A stretch of DNA of 64,000 nt from Dioscorea cayenensis subsp. rotundata (Eukaryota; Streptophyta; Magnoliopsida; Dioscoreales; Dioscoreaceae), in the NCBI RefSeq assembly GCF_009730915.1, contig NC_052489.1:25351916-25415915 (forward strand), read 5' to 3'. A program made the position numbers and the translations under genes. The notes beneath the pieces are model-generated. The model did no database searches. It was not told the DNA's origin and saw nothing but the letters and a program-made list of their open reading frames with translations. Numbering within the stretch: position 1 is the stretch's first letter; every line of letters starts with the position of its first letter. Positions 41,345 to 53,418 of this stretch are shown here, piece after piece.

Positions 41345-44230
41345 CTGCTCTGAATCGTGATCCTCGGAATGACTTTTGGAGGGGTTGGCGGCATGATTGG
41401 AGCCTCAAAGTTTTGCCTTGCATTAAACCGTTTATATAAAAACTTGCTCACGGCAAACTTATTATTGGTCCCTACAGTATCACCTCAACATTGGTCCCTT
41501 CTCAAACTGTTCTTTTTGCGAGCTATCTAAGAAAACAACCGAGTATGTGACACACTCCTTTGCGTGTGTGTACCGTAAAGTACACGGATTATCAAAGTAA
41601 TAAATAGGGGATAGTTGTTAGAAAGCAAATAGTGAAGCTATTTAGCTAAAGAGTAAATCAATTTTTGAGTGAGTGAACAATACTAATGCAAATAAAAGTA
41701 AAGAAGAAAAAGAAAAGCGCAATAGGTATAAGGAGAGGCAATCGATAAGAAAATAGAGGTGCCAGAATATTCCTCACTCTAGAACTATTGTTTCAAATGC
41801 AAAGACTACTAATTATGCTTCAAATTAAAGTTTAATGAGTCACGAAAATCCAAAAACACATGGTCCCAAATAAGGTCAGCGTGACTAACCCTTACACTAT
41901 GCCCCGACAAAAAGGTATCCTCTCAGCGTCTTACATTGTGCGGGGATTGTATGAAGCTCTATGGATTCAAGTGATAAACCCTATTCCTAATATAGATCTA
42001 ACCCTAGTTTAGTCTAGGCGAAAAACCCTAATCACAATTAAGCCCCAGCAATAAAGTTTACTTCAACACTTCACTTTGTTGTTTGCGCAACTAAACCCCG
42101 GTGGAGTTTGTCTCTTAATAGTTTACTCTATCATTACCGTAAAGAATTCTTGGATCGTGGAGGTAGGATAAAACCACATCATAAGGGAAAGGAGACGTTC
42201 CACTACCTCTCGACCCTCTCCAATCTTGCTTTGTCTAATCCTAATGGTGTGTCACTCATCCACAAAGATTGGCAAAATAAATTATCAACCCTGGTGCCAC
42301 TCTAAGGGAAAATCAATACAACAAGCATTGAAGGTTGAAACTCAATTAAAACATCAATTAAGAAAGCAAAATAAAAGTCGATGAAACAAAAATCATCCTC
42401 ACAGGTTTACAAGTCGAAGCACCCACTAAGGTTTAGCTCCCCATGGAGCAATACACAATCAACAATAAAATTGAAAGTAAAAACATGCTATCAATAGATA
42501 AACCCCTCCTGTAGTCCGTATCGATGGTCTTGTGGAGCCACCTCGTTTTCTCCAAAGGTTTCCCTTATCAAGCCTAGGGCACACCTCATTTGAATCGTCT
42601 GGAGACAGACTCCCTCAATAGCTCTCTTCGAAGAAAGCGTGATGTCGAAGGTGGTAGAACATCTCTAAAAACCCTAGGTAAATACTTTCCAAACCCTAGC
42701 CGCGAGGTGCCTCCCTAAAGGTGGGCAAAAGATGGGAAAAAGATTTTTCAATAACTCTCAAAGCACGGTATTTATAGAGTTTGGAATCGAGGCATCCACG
42801 CGGTCGTGTGGAATTTCCCTAGCAGTCGTGTGGTTCCAGGCTTTTTCACTGCTGTACGTGAGCGAGTGCTACAATAATTTTCTTTGCATCGATTTCTTTG
42901 CGGTAAACTACTACGATACTTTGCCAAAATGCTCTCATTTCACTCTTTTTCTTCAGTCATATGAATGGGCACACATTCATGGGGTAGATCTTGTCGGCGT
43001 CTTCAATGAAACCACATTGGCGAAGCTCTTGCTAGTATTGCTACAAGTTGGAACAAATGAGTGGCAGCTGCCTTTGTGCCCCTCCACTGTATATTCTCTT
43101 GAGCACAATGGAGTTTGCCTACGCACACGTGTCTTTGAGCCTGACTTGTGTCTTACGCTGTTCAACCAAGAACTTCATCAGCAATTACATCACGAGTCTA
43201 CTTTTGCTTCCTTTCGATTCGACTTTGTCTCCATAACCCTACGTGCACAAAAGAACACAAATACGCCGAATAGCGATAAAATCTAATATAAGTGATGCTC
43301 GATGTAAGAAAAGAATATTTTGTATTACTTATACAAAAGCACTTATCAGCATGTCTTATGAAAATGTTCTAAAATTACTCAACTTTGGCATGCTTTGATA
43401 CGGCTTGGTCTCAATCCTAATTTAGCAACCTTCTTGCATAATGGCAGTTGGCTTTCTTCCCCTCTTAACCACTTGGGTGAAAAGCCATGATTGCTTCTTT
43501 TGCCCGGCTTCTTTGGAAGGAGAGATGTAACTTGATCTTCAAAAATTAGGCTCCTATTTTCAACTCTATCATTTCCAAGGCTACGGCTCTATGTGCTGAT
43601 TTTTTCAAATCGTCTAACAGTTTGTTCAAAGAGATGCTCCTAAACTTTCCCCTCCTCGTAATTCAATCACCATCTTTACTAATGCTTCTTGGATCGCTGA
43701 ATACAGAAAAGAGGTTGGTTTAGGTTTCATTATTATCTCTAATCTGGGTTTCTATTCTAGTTGTAAGAAGCTCATGAACTACTAGCAACTCTCCTATTCA
43801 GGCAGAAGTTGTTGCTGTCAATATGGTTTTGCATATGTGTTTCAACTTTGGTTAGAGTCGACAGAATCGTTGGTGATAGCCCAGGGGTTGTTCATTTTGA
43901 TCGGAAACTTCACCCTGGTATTGCTTGTTGTCTTATTGAAGATCATAAATGTCTGAGGACTATCTTGAGGAATTTTTCCCAACATTCTTTTTCTCCAACT
44001 ATTTCAGGGAAGATAACACCATCACGGATGCACTTGCAATTCATAAAAGACAGCTTCATTCCTATCCCATTTCTTTCAAGACTTGGATCAACCAGCATGG
44101 CTTAAGACCTCTGTTGTAGAAGAGTTACTCATGCCTTGCAAAAGCACTGTCTAGATTGGAACATCGAAAAAGTCTTTTTGGTTTAGTAAAAAGTGTACGA
44201 GTCTTACTCAGGAGTAAGTTAATGAAAGCT
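41345..44230 (+). mobile_element. LINE ORF2 remnant, split by an LTR-like insertion
   Basis: Before the insertion, 41365-41560 reads RDPRNDFWRGWRHDWSLKVL, then KLAHGKLI and FCELSKKTTEYV, the zinc-binding tail of a LINE reverse transcriptase. After it, 43349-44230 reads CLMKMF, FARLLWKERCNLIF, then an RNase H domain: TDASW-like NASWIAEYRKE, VGLGFIIIS, QAEVVAVNM, and EDNTITDALAIH. These appear in order but in different frames with stops, so the copy is inactive. The sequence resumes where it left off, showing that the LTR-like block came later. Confidence 0.75.
41566..43348. mobile_element. Solo-LTR-like block inserted in the LINE
   Basis: Same family as 10330-11803: shared left region (TTGCGTG, AAGTACAC, ATTATCAAAG) and right end CACTTATCA. 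GCGTG (41564-41568) and GCATG (43349-43353) flank it as a possible 5-bp duplication with one mismatch, though GCGTG also aligns inside the related copy, so the left end is uncertain by a few bases. No intact coding region. The open frame at 42732-43286 shows no retroelement motif. Confidence 0.55.
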
Positions 44231-44695
44231 TTTTATGTTCACTATTTGATTATCTTTTATGTAGAAGTAGAAAGCAAAAATGTCTTTAAAAATAGTAAAA
44301 CTTTTATTTTATAAAAGTATCGATTATTAAACTTTTTAGAAAAAGCATTTTTCAGGTAAGATATCGGAAAAATCAATCTGAAACGTTTTAAAGCAGGAAG
44401 TCTTGAATTTGTAAAACATCTAGCTTAAGTTTTGACCAATCAAAACTGTCCTCTCAAAGTACTGGGAGATATTCACGTTTGTCAACTTGTACTCTTTTTC
44501 TCTAGATTGTTAAAAGTATATGGATTAACCTCTTCAATTACAACCTCCATGAGCTAGCTTAGAAACTAAACTGCCCTTACGATTAGCGCTCTTAAATATA
44601 AATTAATTTCAAAGATTGAATTTTTAACAAAATTTTAATAAATAAATAATTAAAATAAGATATTTACAGCGCGGAATAGAGATCCACCATGACAG

Positions 44696-44732
<37 letters not shown>

Positions 44733-45299
44733 GTCCATACACTAGTAACAGTAGCTTGAAAACAACTTATTTGGAACCGAGTCAATGGGGTCTACTGTCT
44801 ACTACAGCGACCCACACCCAATCCGAGATCCATCGCTCGGTTTGGACCATGCTCGCCGACCTGTTTACTTATTCATTTTGATGTTCAACACCAAGTCTCA
44901 TCCTCAACAATGTTTGTGATATCACGATTCTCCGTTTATTTTTCATCATCCACTTTCCCTGTTGTATTGTGGGAGTTGTTATCTACACATGGAAATAAAG
45001 TCTATCATCACATGCCGCCAGAAAATGCATATAAAGATAAGGCATTGGAAGAGCATAAAAACCAGGAGACAAACTCAAAAGCAGTCTGAAATCGAATCAT
45101 AATAGCAGCAAAGCCTACTGATGCACCATAGAGTTTGTTCCACAAACTGGAAATTAGAACTTCAGAGGCCACTAAAACTGCTTGAGAGATAAAAACTCCC
45201 AAGAATCTGAGCGGCACATACCAAACATCATTGGTTTGCTTATGCAACATAGAGTAAGCGCAAAGCAAATGAACCCCTAGTCAAAGCAATCACCCAAAT
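44231..45299. other. Intergenic with (CT)n microsatellite
   Basis: A (CT)n tract lies at about 44697-44729. The part near 45000-45299 is the presumed 3' untranslated region of the 14-3-3 gene. Confidence 0.45.
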
Positions 45300-47513
45300 C
45301 TAGCTTTCATCCTCAGGTTTGGTTGTCTCCTTACGATTTCATCAGTTCCATCATCCTGAGTGAGAATGACAGACAGACATAGCTCAGATCTGATCATAAT
45401 CGATATGTACAAAACCAAAATTTACCAGAAAAATTTGCCCTCAAGTATTCATTAAGAACCATATACCTGCATATCAGACGTCCAAAGAGTCAGGTTGTCC
45501 GCAGAAGCTGCATGATGAGTACTATCCTTGTATGATTCCTCCCCAAAGAGTATCCAGTTCAGCAATCGCTTCATCAAAAGCCTGAGATATAATTATAAGA
45601 TATTAAGATGTAATGGACATATATATATATATTGGCAGGAAGCCAAGTCTTCGTGATGAGTTACTTGCATTGGAAATAAATATGACAATTAGCCCAAATA
45701 ATAACAAGACAGTCTAAATTTCTGGGCACTACATCACCGCAAAGACAGATGTCAAAGCATAAACTTAATTTAGCGGCAAAGAGAAAGGACTGATAACTAC
45801 TGGAAACAGAATAATTAGAAAAATTAAGGCAGAAGAGAAAAGAACCATTATAGTAAGGTGTAACAGAAAAATTAACACAAAGGGCACCGATAAGCACAAG
45901 TCCCAGTAAAATGAAATCAGATACCATAAAAACTCCACCTCTAACCTCTTATAAAGATGTAAAAAATCATATTGATACTTAAAAGGAACAGATCTAAAGC
46001 AGAAAGTTTGATGATTTTCGATAAATTATCAACCTGGTATTTGAGATAAACCCACACAAAAAGTCTAGTTGTAATTATTGTGAAGTTACAAGGTATGGAA
46101 GGAATGGAATTGAAATACCTCATTTTAGAAATCCCATTAAATTACCTTCTAATCTATAAAAGATGCAAAATATACTATTAACTTTTATGGGAATCTTAAA
46201 CAAATAATCATCCAATTTACCAAAAGGCCCAGCAAGACAGCAGATACATAAATATTGAACAATGATAAATATATACAACCAGAAGCATACTATATAAGAC
46301 CAATACAATAGCAATTAATCTTTATGACACTGAAACATGTAACTAGTTTATGAGAATCTAAACAAATAATCATATAATTGATTAAAAGAAGAACCTGAAC
46401 AGCAGACGCATAAAACCCAACTAATGATAAATAAACACAACCAGGAGCGTGGTATGATGTGACTCAAGAACAGCTCACCCTGCAGATTGCAAGCTCTGTC
46501 AGGGAGAATTCAAGATCTCATAATAGAAAACAGAAGTTGAGTGCAGACCGAGCGGATGGGATGTGTTGGCGGTAACTCTTGCACAGCAATATCCTACAAG
46601 AACAAGCACATTGCATATCAAAATCATAACCACCAATTCATAACCTAATTCATTTCATTGCCAGGACTCCAGATTTTCAACACCAGGAGATAGAGCCAAT
46701 ATCCAGAGCACAAGACCATAGTAGATCAAGGTTTTCTTTCCAGTGAAAAGCCAAGCCATCGCCGCCATCATGCTCTCCATGTAGAAAATCAAATACTTTA
46801 AAACCTAGATCAATTCAATATTATCAAGAGGAAAAATCAAGCAACAGACATCATCAAATCAAATCGACTCGTGATGTCAATCCAAACCTAACATCAAGTC
46901 CATACCTTTCATTCAAAAGGGAGAGCATTAAGGAATTAAATAATTAAAAGGCAAAATCAAGAAGATCAAAGAGATCGATCAAGGATTATAAACCATCCCA
47001 ACCCCGATCTGATAGATTTGATGACAAACCTGAGCAACCTTGTAAGCAGAGAGTGTGTTCTCCGCGGCGTCCTTCCGATCAGGCCGTCTTGAACTCCGCG
47101 AGATACCGATGATAATCCCCTTCATCTTCAAGTAGAAGACCTTCGATCCGACCCAGAGGGCAGGAAGGCACCAGTGACGAGTCCAAGAGCGTCAGAATTT
47201 GAGCACAGGTGTTGGAGAGCTCCGGTCTCGATCTGGGATCGACACTCACGGATAACGGCGACATGCTGTGCGTTGCCGCAGGTATCCTCCTTCTGCTCGA
47301 TGGAGGACACGATGCGCCAGGACGCACGACGGGCACCCGATGACGTTCTTGTACGCCACGGAAAGGAGGTTGCGCTCCTCTACGAAAGCTCTCCCCATCG
47401 GTGGCCGGGCCACCACCTTCCCGATGAACTCCCGCCATCTCCTCCCTTACCTCTCGGCCTGCTCCGCCGAGCTTCGCCATGTACACATAATCCTCACGAC
47501 TCGTCACCGCCAT
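45300..47513 (-). CDS. 14-3-3 protein (GF14, non-epsilon type), frames broken by indels
   Basis: Four exons with GT-AG borders: 47030..47513, 46479..46593, 45467..45581, 45300..45355. Exon 1 starts [15 protein letters not shown] and later shows [43 protein letters not shown] and [11 protein letters not shown]. Exon 2 shows THPIR and YYEILNS. Exon 3 shows [12 protein letters not shown] and [11 protein letters not shown]. Exon 4 is the acidic tail from DDGTDEI to the stop. 14-3-3 dimers bind phosphoserine/threonine motifs of client proteins in cytosol and nucleus. Family features are all present in order, but on different frames: I count roughly a dozen 1-2 base indels, at least one per exon. 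Exon structure (four exons) fits the plant non-epsilon group. The indels are probably consensus errors; a recent pseudogene is the alternative. An in-frame ATG at 47528 is less likely to be the start. Confidence 0.85.
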
Positions 47514-47675
47514 CGCCGGAAACCCCAAAACAAGAAGAGAGAGAGAGAAAAAAGAAGAAGCAATGGCAAAGTGATCCCATGGTGGCTATATGGACTACGA
47601 TATGGTACTTTGTGCTGCGGTGCAGTTTAATGCCATCAGAATCTATTACGTGGCGGATTGTTATTGGCATCATTT

Positions 47676-47713
<38 letters not shown>

Positions 47714-48671
47714 ACTGATTTTGAATTCTGGTTCAATTTTATACTATATAATATGTGCCCAAATTTAATCCACATAAATAATTATTTTATCACCGATAGT
47801 TCTATTGCCATGACGTCGCTCGAGCCTGTTTTCATTACTGTAGTATATTTTCTTTTTGTTTTTTTATAAATAATTAATAAATGACTCTTATTTAAAGAAG
47901 TCAGGGCATATTGTCATCAGTGTCCTCACTCTACTCTACGTAAATTTTAAATTTAAATATATATGTTATTTTTTAAAATATGGTGGTGGATTTTGGGAGA
48001 GATTCAGAGTTATTATGGAATGTTTGAGTAAATAAATATACTTTTAAAGATTTATGGAAATGAGAGAGGCAATGAGATAAGAAGAACAGCTAAGCAAAGG
48101 GATGGCACAAGAGAGTCTGGGAAAGAGATGACAAAAGGATGCGTGAGAGAGACTGGAAAGTAGTGGGGAGTATATACAAAGGGTGCACCAGGTGGGATTG
48201 GGACCCATTTACCGACCGCCGGTGGGGACCCCACGTTTATGGATACGCTTCTTTGGCTTGGAGGCGTGGATCAAATGGTCGGCAAATTTTTATTATTTAT
48301 TTATTTATTGGTCAAGTTGGGTAGGACTAATTTTTCGGGGTTTTTAATAAGTGTGTTTGAAATACTTAAAAATGATTGATATATTTTCTTTATCTTGTAA
48401 GATAGAATATTATTTAATGAAACCAGGGACGATAGAAGGAAGGATATTGGCCAGAGATTTTCCGCCCGTAGTTTCTCATTTTTCTTAAAATAATCTTTAT
48501 AAAATTTGATAAAATATAAGATTATTATCATGCTAATGGTATCTTGAATCTTGATTTATTAACATCTGGATTTTTTTATGAATTATATAATTAAAAATTG
48601 TGCATGTGTGATTTGTCCATATTTATATAAAAATATATATATTATAATAATTTTTAAATACATGTAATTTC

Positions 48672-48731
<60 letters not shown>

Positions 48732-48889
48732 CAATATAAATTGTTCTCAATTACCACAATTCATACATTAATAGTTTTAAATTAATGTGTTCTTAAAGAA
48801 TTCCAATAATGTTAGATCGAATTTATATATAATATTATGACTTTAGATCAATTTTTCACGCTCTTAATTACCGAGGGTAGTCCAGTTTT
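47514..48889. other. 14-3-3 promoter and intergenic
   Basis: Contains (TA)n tracts at about 47672-47710 and 48676-48730. No other gene is supported. Confidence 0.45.
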
Positions 48890-49865
48890 AGATCAGTCGA
48901 TACGCATGTTTGCTTTGCTAGACTTTACTAATCATTTTATCGGTTTGTTTTAATGATCATGAAGACTCCTCTCTCACAGTCTTTCTGAGAAAAATGGTTC
49001 CTTGTTTTGTAAAATCGCTTTTATAACTTTCCTTAGTCGATGGAGGGATTGGTTTCGAACTTTGTTCCAACACGGAAAATTAAATCTGACAAAATCTACT
49101 CTTTTGTTGGCTTTTTCGCAGGAGGATAAAATTTTAACACTTGAAATCTTTAAAAAATTTGTAATCCTTTTTTAGCCATGACATATATTACATGTCATAG
49201 TAACTTTCGGAATCGGTGGATCGTGCTGTCTATTAAAAAGCTAGGCATATTTGTTCGCATTTTGGTCCTTCTTCAAATGTTCACTTAGATGCGAAACTTT
49301 TACCTTACTTGGTTTCAAATATACGGACTCTTGGATTCCTTCCATAAACTCATTCACGAGAATTTATGGGATCTCTGACATTTCGGAGCCATCTTACGGA
49401 ACATTTGGCTAAACAGCTACAATCGTATTTTTAACCAAAGAAATGTGCAGCTATACGCTATAATTCTTAAAAGCATGTTTATATGATTCTTTCTTGGTTA
49501 CCATGATTAAGATCTCATCAACGAAGCCTACGAAGGTGTTCGGGAAGATAGCGCTCTTTTAAACTTTAGCTCGGATCCGTGGCTCGCACGACGATAGGCG
49601 TCCAGTTTCAGCTTCGAGGAGTAATTATTCTGCATTGTCTCTAAAAGCAGCCTCTGTCTCACGATGGTGACTTCCTATGACTTCGAGTTTCCACTGCCTT
49701 TCACTTTTCTTTTTCCATGCTCTGTATTTTCCTCATATCACGGTGAGGATAAGCCTATTACTCTTCTCTATATTACCCTTGTAATTTTTATCGCTCTTTC
49801 TATTTTTCGGGTTTCTTTCTTCGTTAATAAATTCATGGTTTATCCACTTTATTCATTATGACTTG
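48890..49865 (+). mobile_element. LINE 3'-end remnant
   Basis: Around 49365-49480 the plus strand reads LWDL, then AILRNIWLNSYNRIFNQRN and AIILKSM, the C-terminal tail after the LINE zinc-binding domain (compare MRNEYIF in the copy at 3118). The 3' end has the TTAATAAATTCATGGTTTATCC ending. Stops and frame changes show it is dead. The 5' limit is uncertain. Confidence 0.6.
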
Positions 49866-52800
49866 TTTTGTCTCATAATTCTTTAGAAAGGCCAAGAGAA
49901 TAGAACAATGTTATAAATTCAAGGAAGGGAAGAGGCAGGGAGAAGATAAGATGAGGATGCATCTGTAAAATGAACTTTGATATTCCCCAGATCGCAACAA
50001 AGTTTTGAGTGAATCAAAAATTAATGAATGAATAAATAAAATAATCTCACTAAAATATCTAATTTAAAAAGTGCAGCCTCTAAGTTCATAAAGTTATCAT
50101 TGATATATCATTCGAGATAATTATAAATAATGGCAATTAGCCAGATGGGTTTTTATAACTAAAGTAGCATTGGACCTGTTAGAAAAAGATGAGTATAAAA
50201 ACATTCAAAATTATTTACATTTGAGTCTAGTTGAATATAGTGATGATAAAAATCCTTAATTGTAGTTCAAGTTTATAACCCGCACTCATGTCATCCGAGC
50301 GAGGACAAGCGGATTTATATATTCAATTTTAAGGTTTTGTACATATACTCTTTTTGAGATAACAATGCTTGTCATATTTGTATATCCATTAAACTATAAA
50401 CACTAGCGTAAGCTTATATAAACTTTCTTGCATGCCAACTCAAGTTCTAATCAGGACAAGTTTGGAGAATGACTTTTAGTATTATGACAAAATTTTGGTA
50501 AGTCACTCAATTGTTTATATAGTAAATAAAAAGATACAATTCAATACTTATTTTTCCGATCATAATAAAAAATTTTAACCAACACGGAAGAAATTTTTGC
50601 CATAAATATTTTTCACCATATAATAATAATTATTTGTCTAAATTATTTTATTTTATAATCCACTACTATCTCTCATGAATTTTTAGCATAATGAGATATC
50701 TCATCTTTATTAAATCTTACTCATATCGAACTCTTTTGAATTTTTCTTATTTTAAAAAATAGTAATAAAAATTTTCATGCGCTGGTTTACCATTTTGGGT
50801 GGGCGAGCAATTAGCGACTATTAATTTAAGCGTTATGTTCCTATCAACTTTCAACGACTTCTTAAACTTTTTATATTTTTATCTCAATTACTCCTATTAA
50901 GCCAAATGTTATTTTCCATGGGGTAAAGTCATTTGGCCGGGTATGGAATAAAATGAAAAGGTGGATAAATCGGCTGATTAAAAGAAACTAGCGGTCTGAA
51001 ATCGCATGGGAGATCTGGCGGCTCATGCGCAAGAGTGACACAGGCGAATACCCTCCCTAGGTGCTAGCGCACCCTCCTGCTCATAATTCACTATTCTATC
51101 CTCACAAAATAAGCATATGTTTAATTTTTGCTTTACAATTATCAGCAAAAATTTAGTGTATTACTTTTCACAAAGCTAAAAATGCTATTTATTTTTTCAA
51201 GATGCCACAGCTTCATTTCTTCTCTCTTGAGCCACTATGCATTCTCCAGTTAATGCACGGTACTAACATGATACATTTGCACCGAATGACTAACAATAGG
51301 ATAATTTTATGAAGCAATTGATGCACTTCATGATAAAATCTGCAATACTAGTTTATCAACAACAGTGTGGATCAAACAATTATCTATGTGATTTGTTTAT
51401 TTATTTATTTGTTATTTATTTATTTATTTGTACTTTTAATCAGGAATTATTTGAGTGATTTTTCTGCTTTTATTTTGTAGATTTCCTCACGATCATTTAA
51501 TAACAAATTTATTTGCTTAAATTTTTATCTTTCTAATTATTAGATGTGTTAGAGTACTAAATCATAAAATAATTGGGTTTCCACTAAGATTGTCTAACAT
51601 TAAGTCTAAAGAAATCATTCAAGTTTTTGAATTATTTATTATATAGTTAATCGTCGTTTAGTAAGCAAACGGTCAACTTCGATTAATTGTAAAATTTGAT
51701 TTTTAACCTAACAATTTATTATCATATTTGAAAATTTCATACTCAAGCTACCGATTTAATTATAGGTCTAGAGTTACATTCACCAGCCTAAATGTTTATT
51801 GCTCATTTTTACTAATTCCATCATATCTGTTTGTTTTCATACCATAGGATTAACTCTAATGTTTCAATCAATTATAACCATATCCTAGGAAGCTCACAAA
51901 GGAAATGCATGGATGTATCTCACTACCACCATTTCATTCATTAACCACTAGGGATGAGTGTGAAATCAAAGATTTAAGCTTTGAGATATGAGGATGTTGT
52001 GTGTGATAGAGCCTGCATCTAATGAGGTTTGCAGTTGAGGGAGGATTGCTTGACAAAAAAAACCTATAAAAAGAAAAAGTCTCTTTTTCTAGTTTTTGAA
52101 ACAAGAAAGTCTAATTTCAATAATGTGCGCATACCTGCACATATATAATATACTTCTCTTATCCTACAATCTAAATTTTACAATATATATATATATACAA
52201 TTATCATGTGAACAATGTTAAAATTAGGGGTTTAACTGCGCTTTGGTATTTTAGAGATTGGACAAGTCCGATTGTAAAACTATTGCTTAGTGTTACTCCC
52301 ACACTTTTAGTATCTAGACATTTGCTGTCCATAGTTTCATGCTTGAGATTAGATAGTGAATCATGTTGTATACGTACGAAACATTTATTGATTGAATGAG
52401 AAGCTAATTTACTACTCAATTTTTAATTTAATTTGTGGTTTATCCAATATATATATATATAATATAAACTTACCAAATAGATAGACCATTGGATCACTTA
52501 GTAGACACACACAAACACTCAATAATGAAATGGTGATCACTGTTGAAATAAAGCCAGATGTTTGAGAGAATTCGAGATTCTCTCGCGAAAGAATCGTTTA
52601 AAATTTATTTAGCCACTTCACCTCATTTAATGTGCTTTAAAAAAAAAAAATAGATAGTGAGACACTCTCTAAACCACCAGGGATATGCGGCGTGCTCGGA
52701 GTAATTTCGTTGGTTGGATGCAGGCTTTTTATTTTTCATTTCGGGTGAGCGGCTTGAGTTTATATCAGAAATAATAGTAATTTTTAATTTGATTGCGTAA

Positions 52801-53300
52801 ATCTCATGATGTTTGGGGCTTTTCCCACGAGGATCCATTGGTAGATGCCGTATCTCACATGGTTCTTGGGTAATTGCCATTTGCCTTTGTGGAAAGCGTT
52901 ATATTGACATTCCAACATCCCATTGTCGATAAGTAAATACGTCGGAAAAACTCACGATATCGTGTTTTGTGTAATCAAATTGTAAGTTAGTGCTGTTTGT
53001 TCGTGAAAGTTGATATCAACTTATGTAAAAGAGCAAGATTAGTATTTAGTACTGTTAAGCAAGTGCGATATGTGACGTCTTTTAAGTAGCTGGTCTTGGA
53101 ATTATTGATTAAACCCGCTTCAATTATATATATATATATATATTGGTAGAATACCTCTCTCTAATATAGTCAATTGCTATTCGTTATTTAATATAATTTG
53201 TTTCATGATTTTTTTTATTTTAATATTTAAAAAATACCAGTCTATATAATATAATTTATCACAAGTCCTGAGGAGGAAACTTATATTTCCCAAATGGTAA
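49866..53300. other. Intergenic, AT-rich
   Basis: No supported gene. Short microsatellites (TTTA at about 51395-51430; TA at about 52180-52196 and 52450-52461) and a moderately GC-rich patch at 52650-52900 of unknown origin. Confidence 0.4.
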
Positions 53301-53418
53301 ATATATATAGATAGATAAATATGGTCATGTGCGAGGCGAGAAACCCTGAGTGAGATCCTCGCTTTCGCGCTCTTCTCCGCCGTGCGCTCCTCCCGCTAGC
53401 GACCCTACAACCACCAAG

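Noticed and set aside
42732..43286. 184-codon open frame inside the LTR-like block
   Set aside because: No recognisable domain; the homologous block at 10.3-11.8 kb has no corresponding frame.
47174..47869. 231-codon plus-strand frame
   Set aside because: Antisense shadow of 14-3-3 exon 1 followed by low-complexity (TA)n translation.
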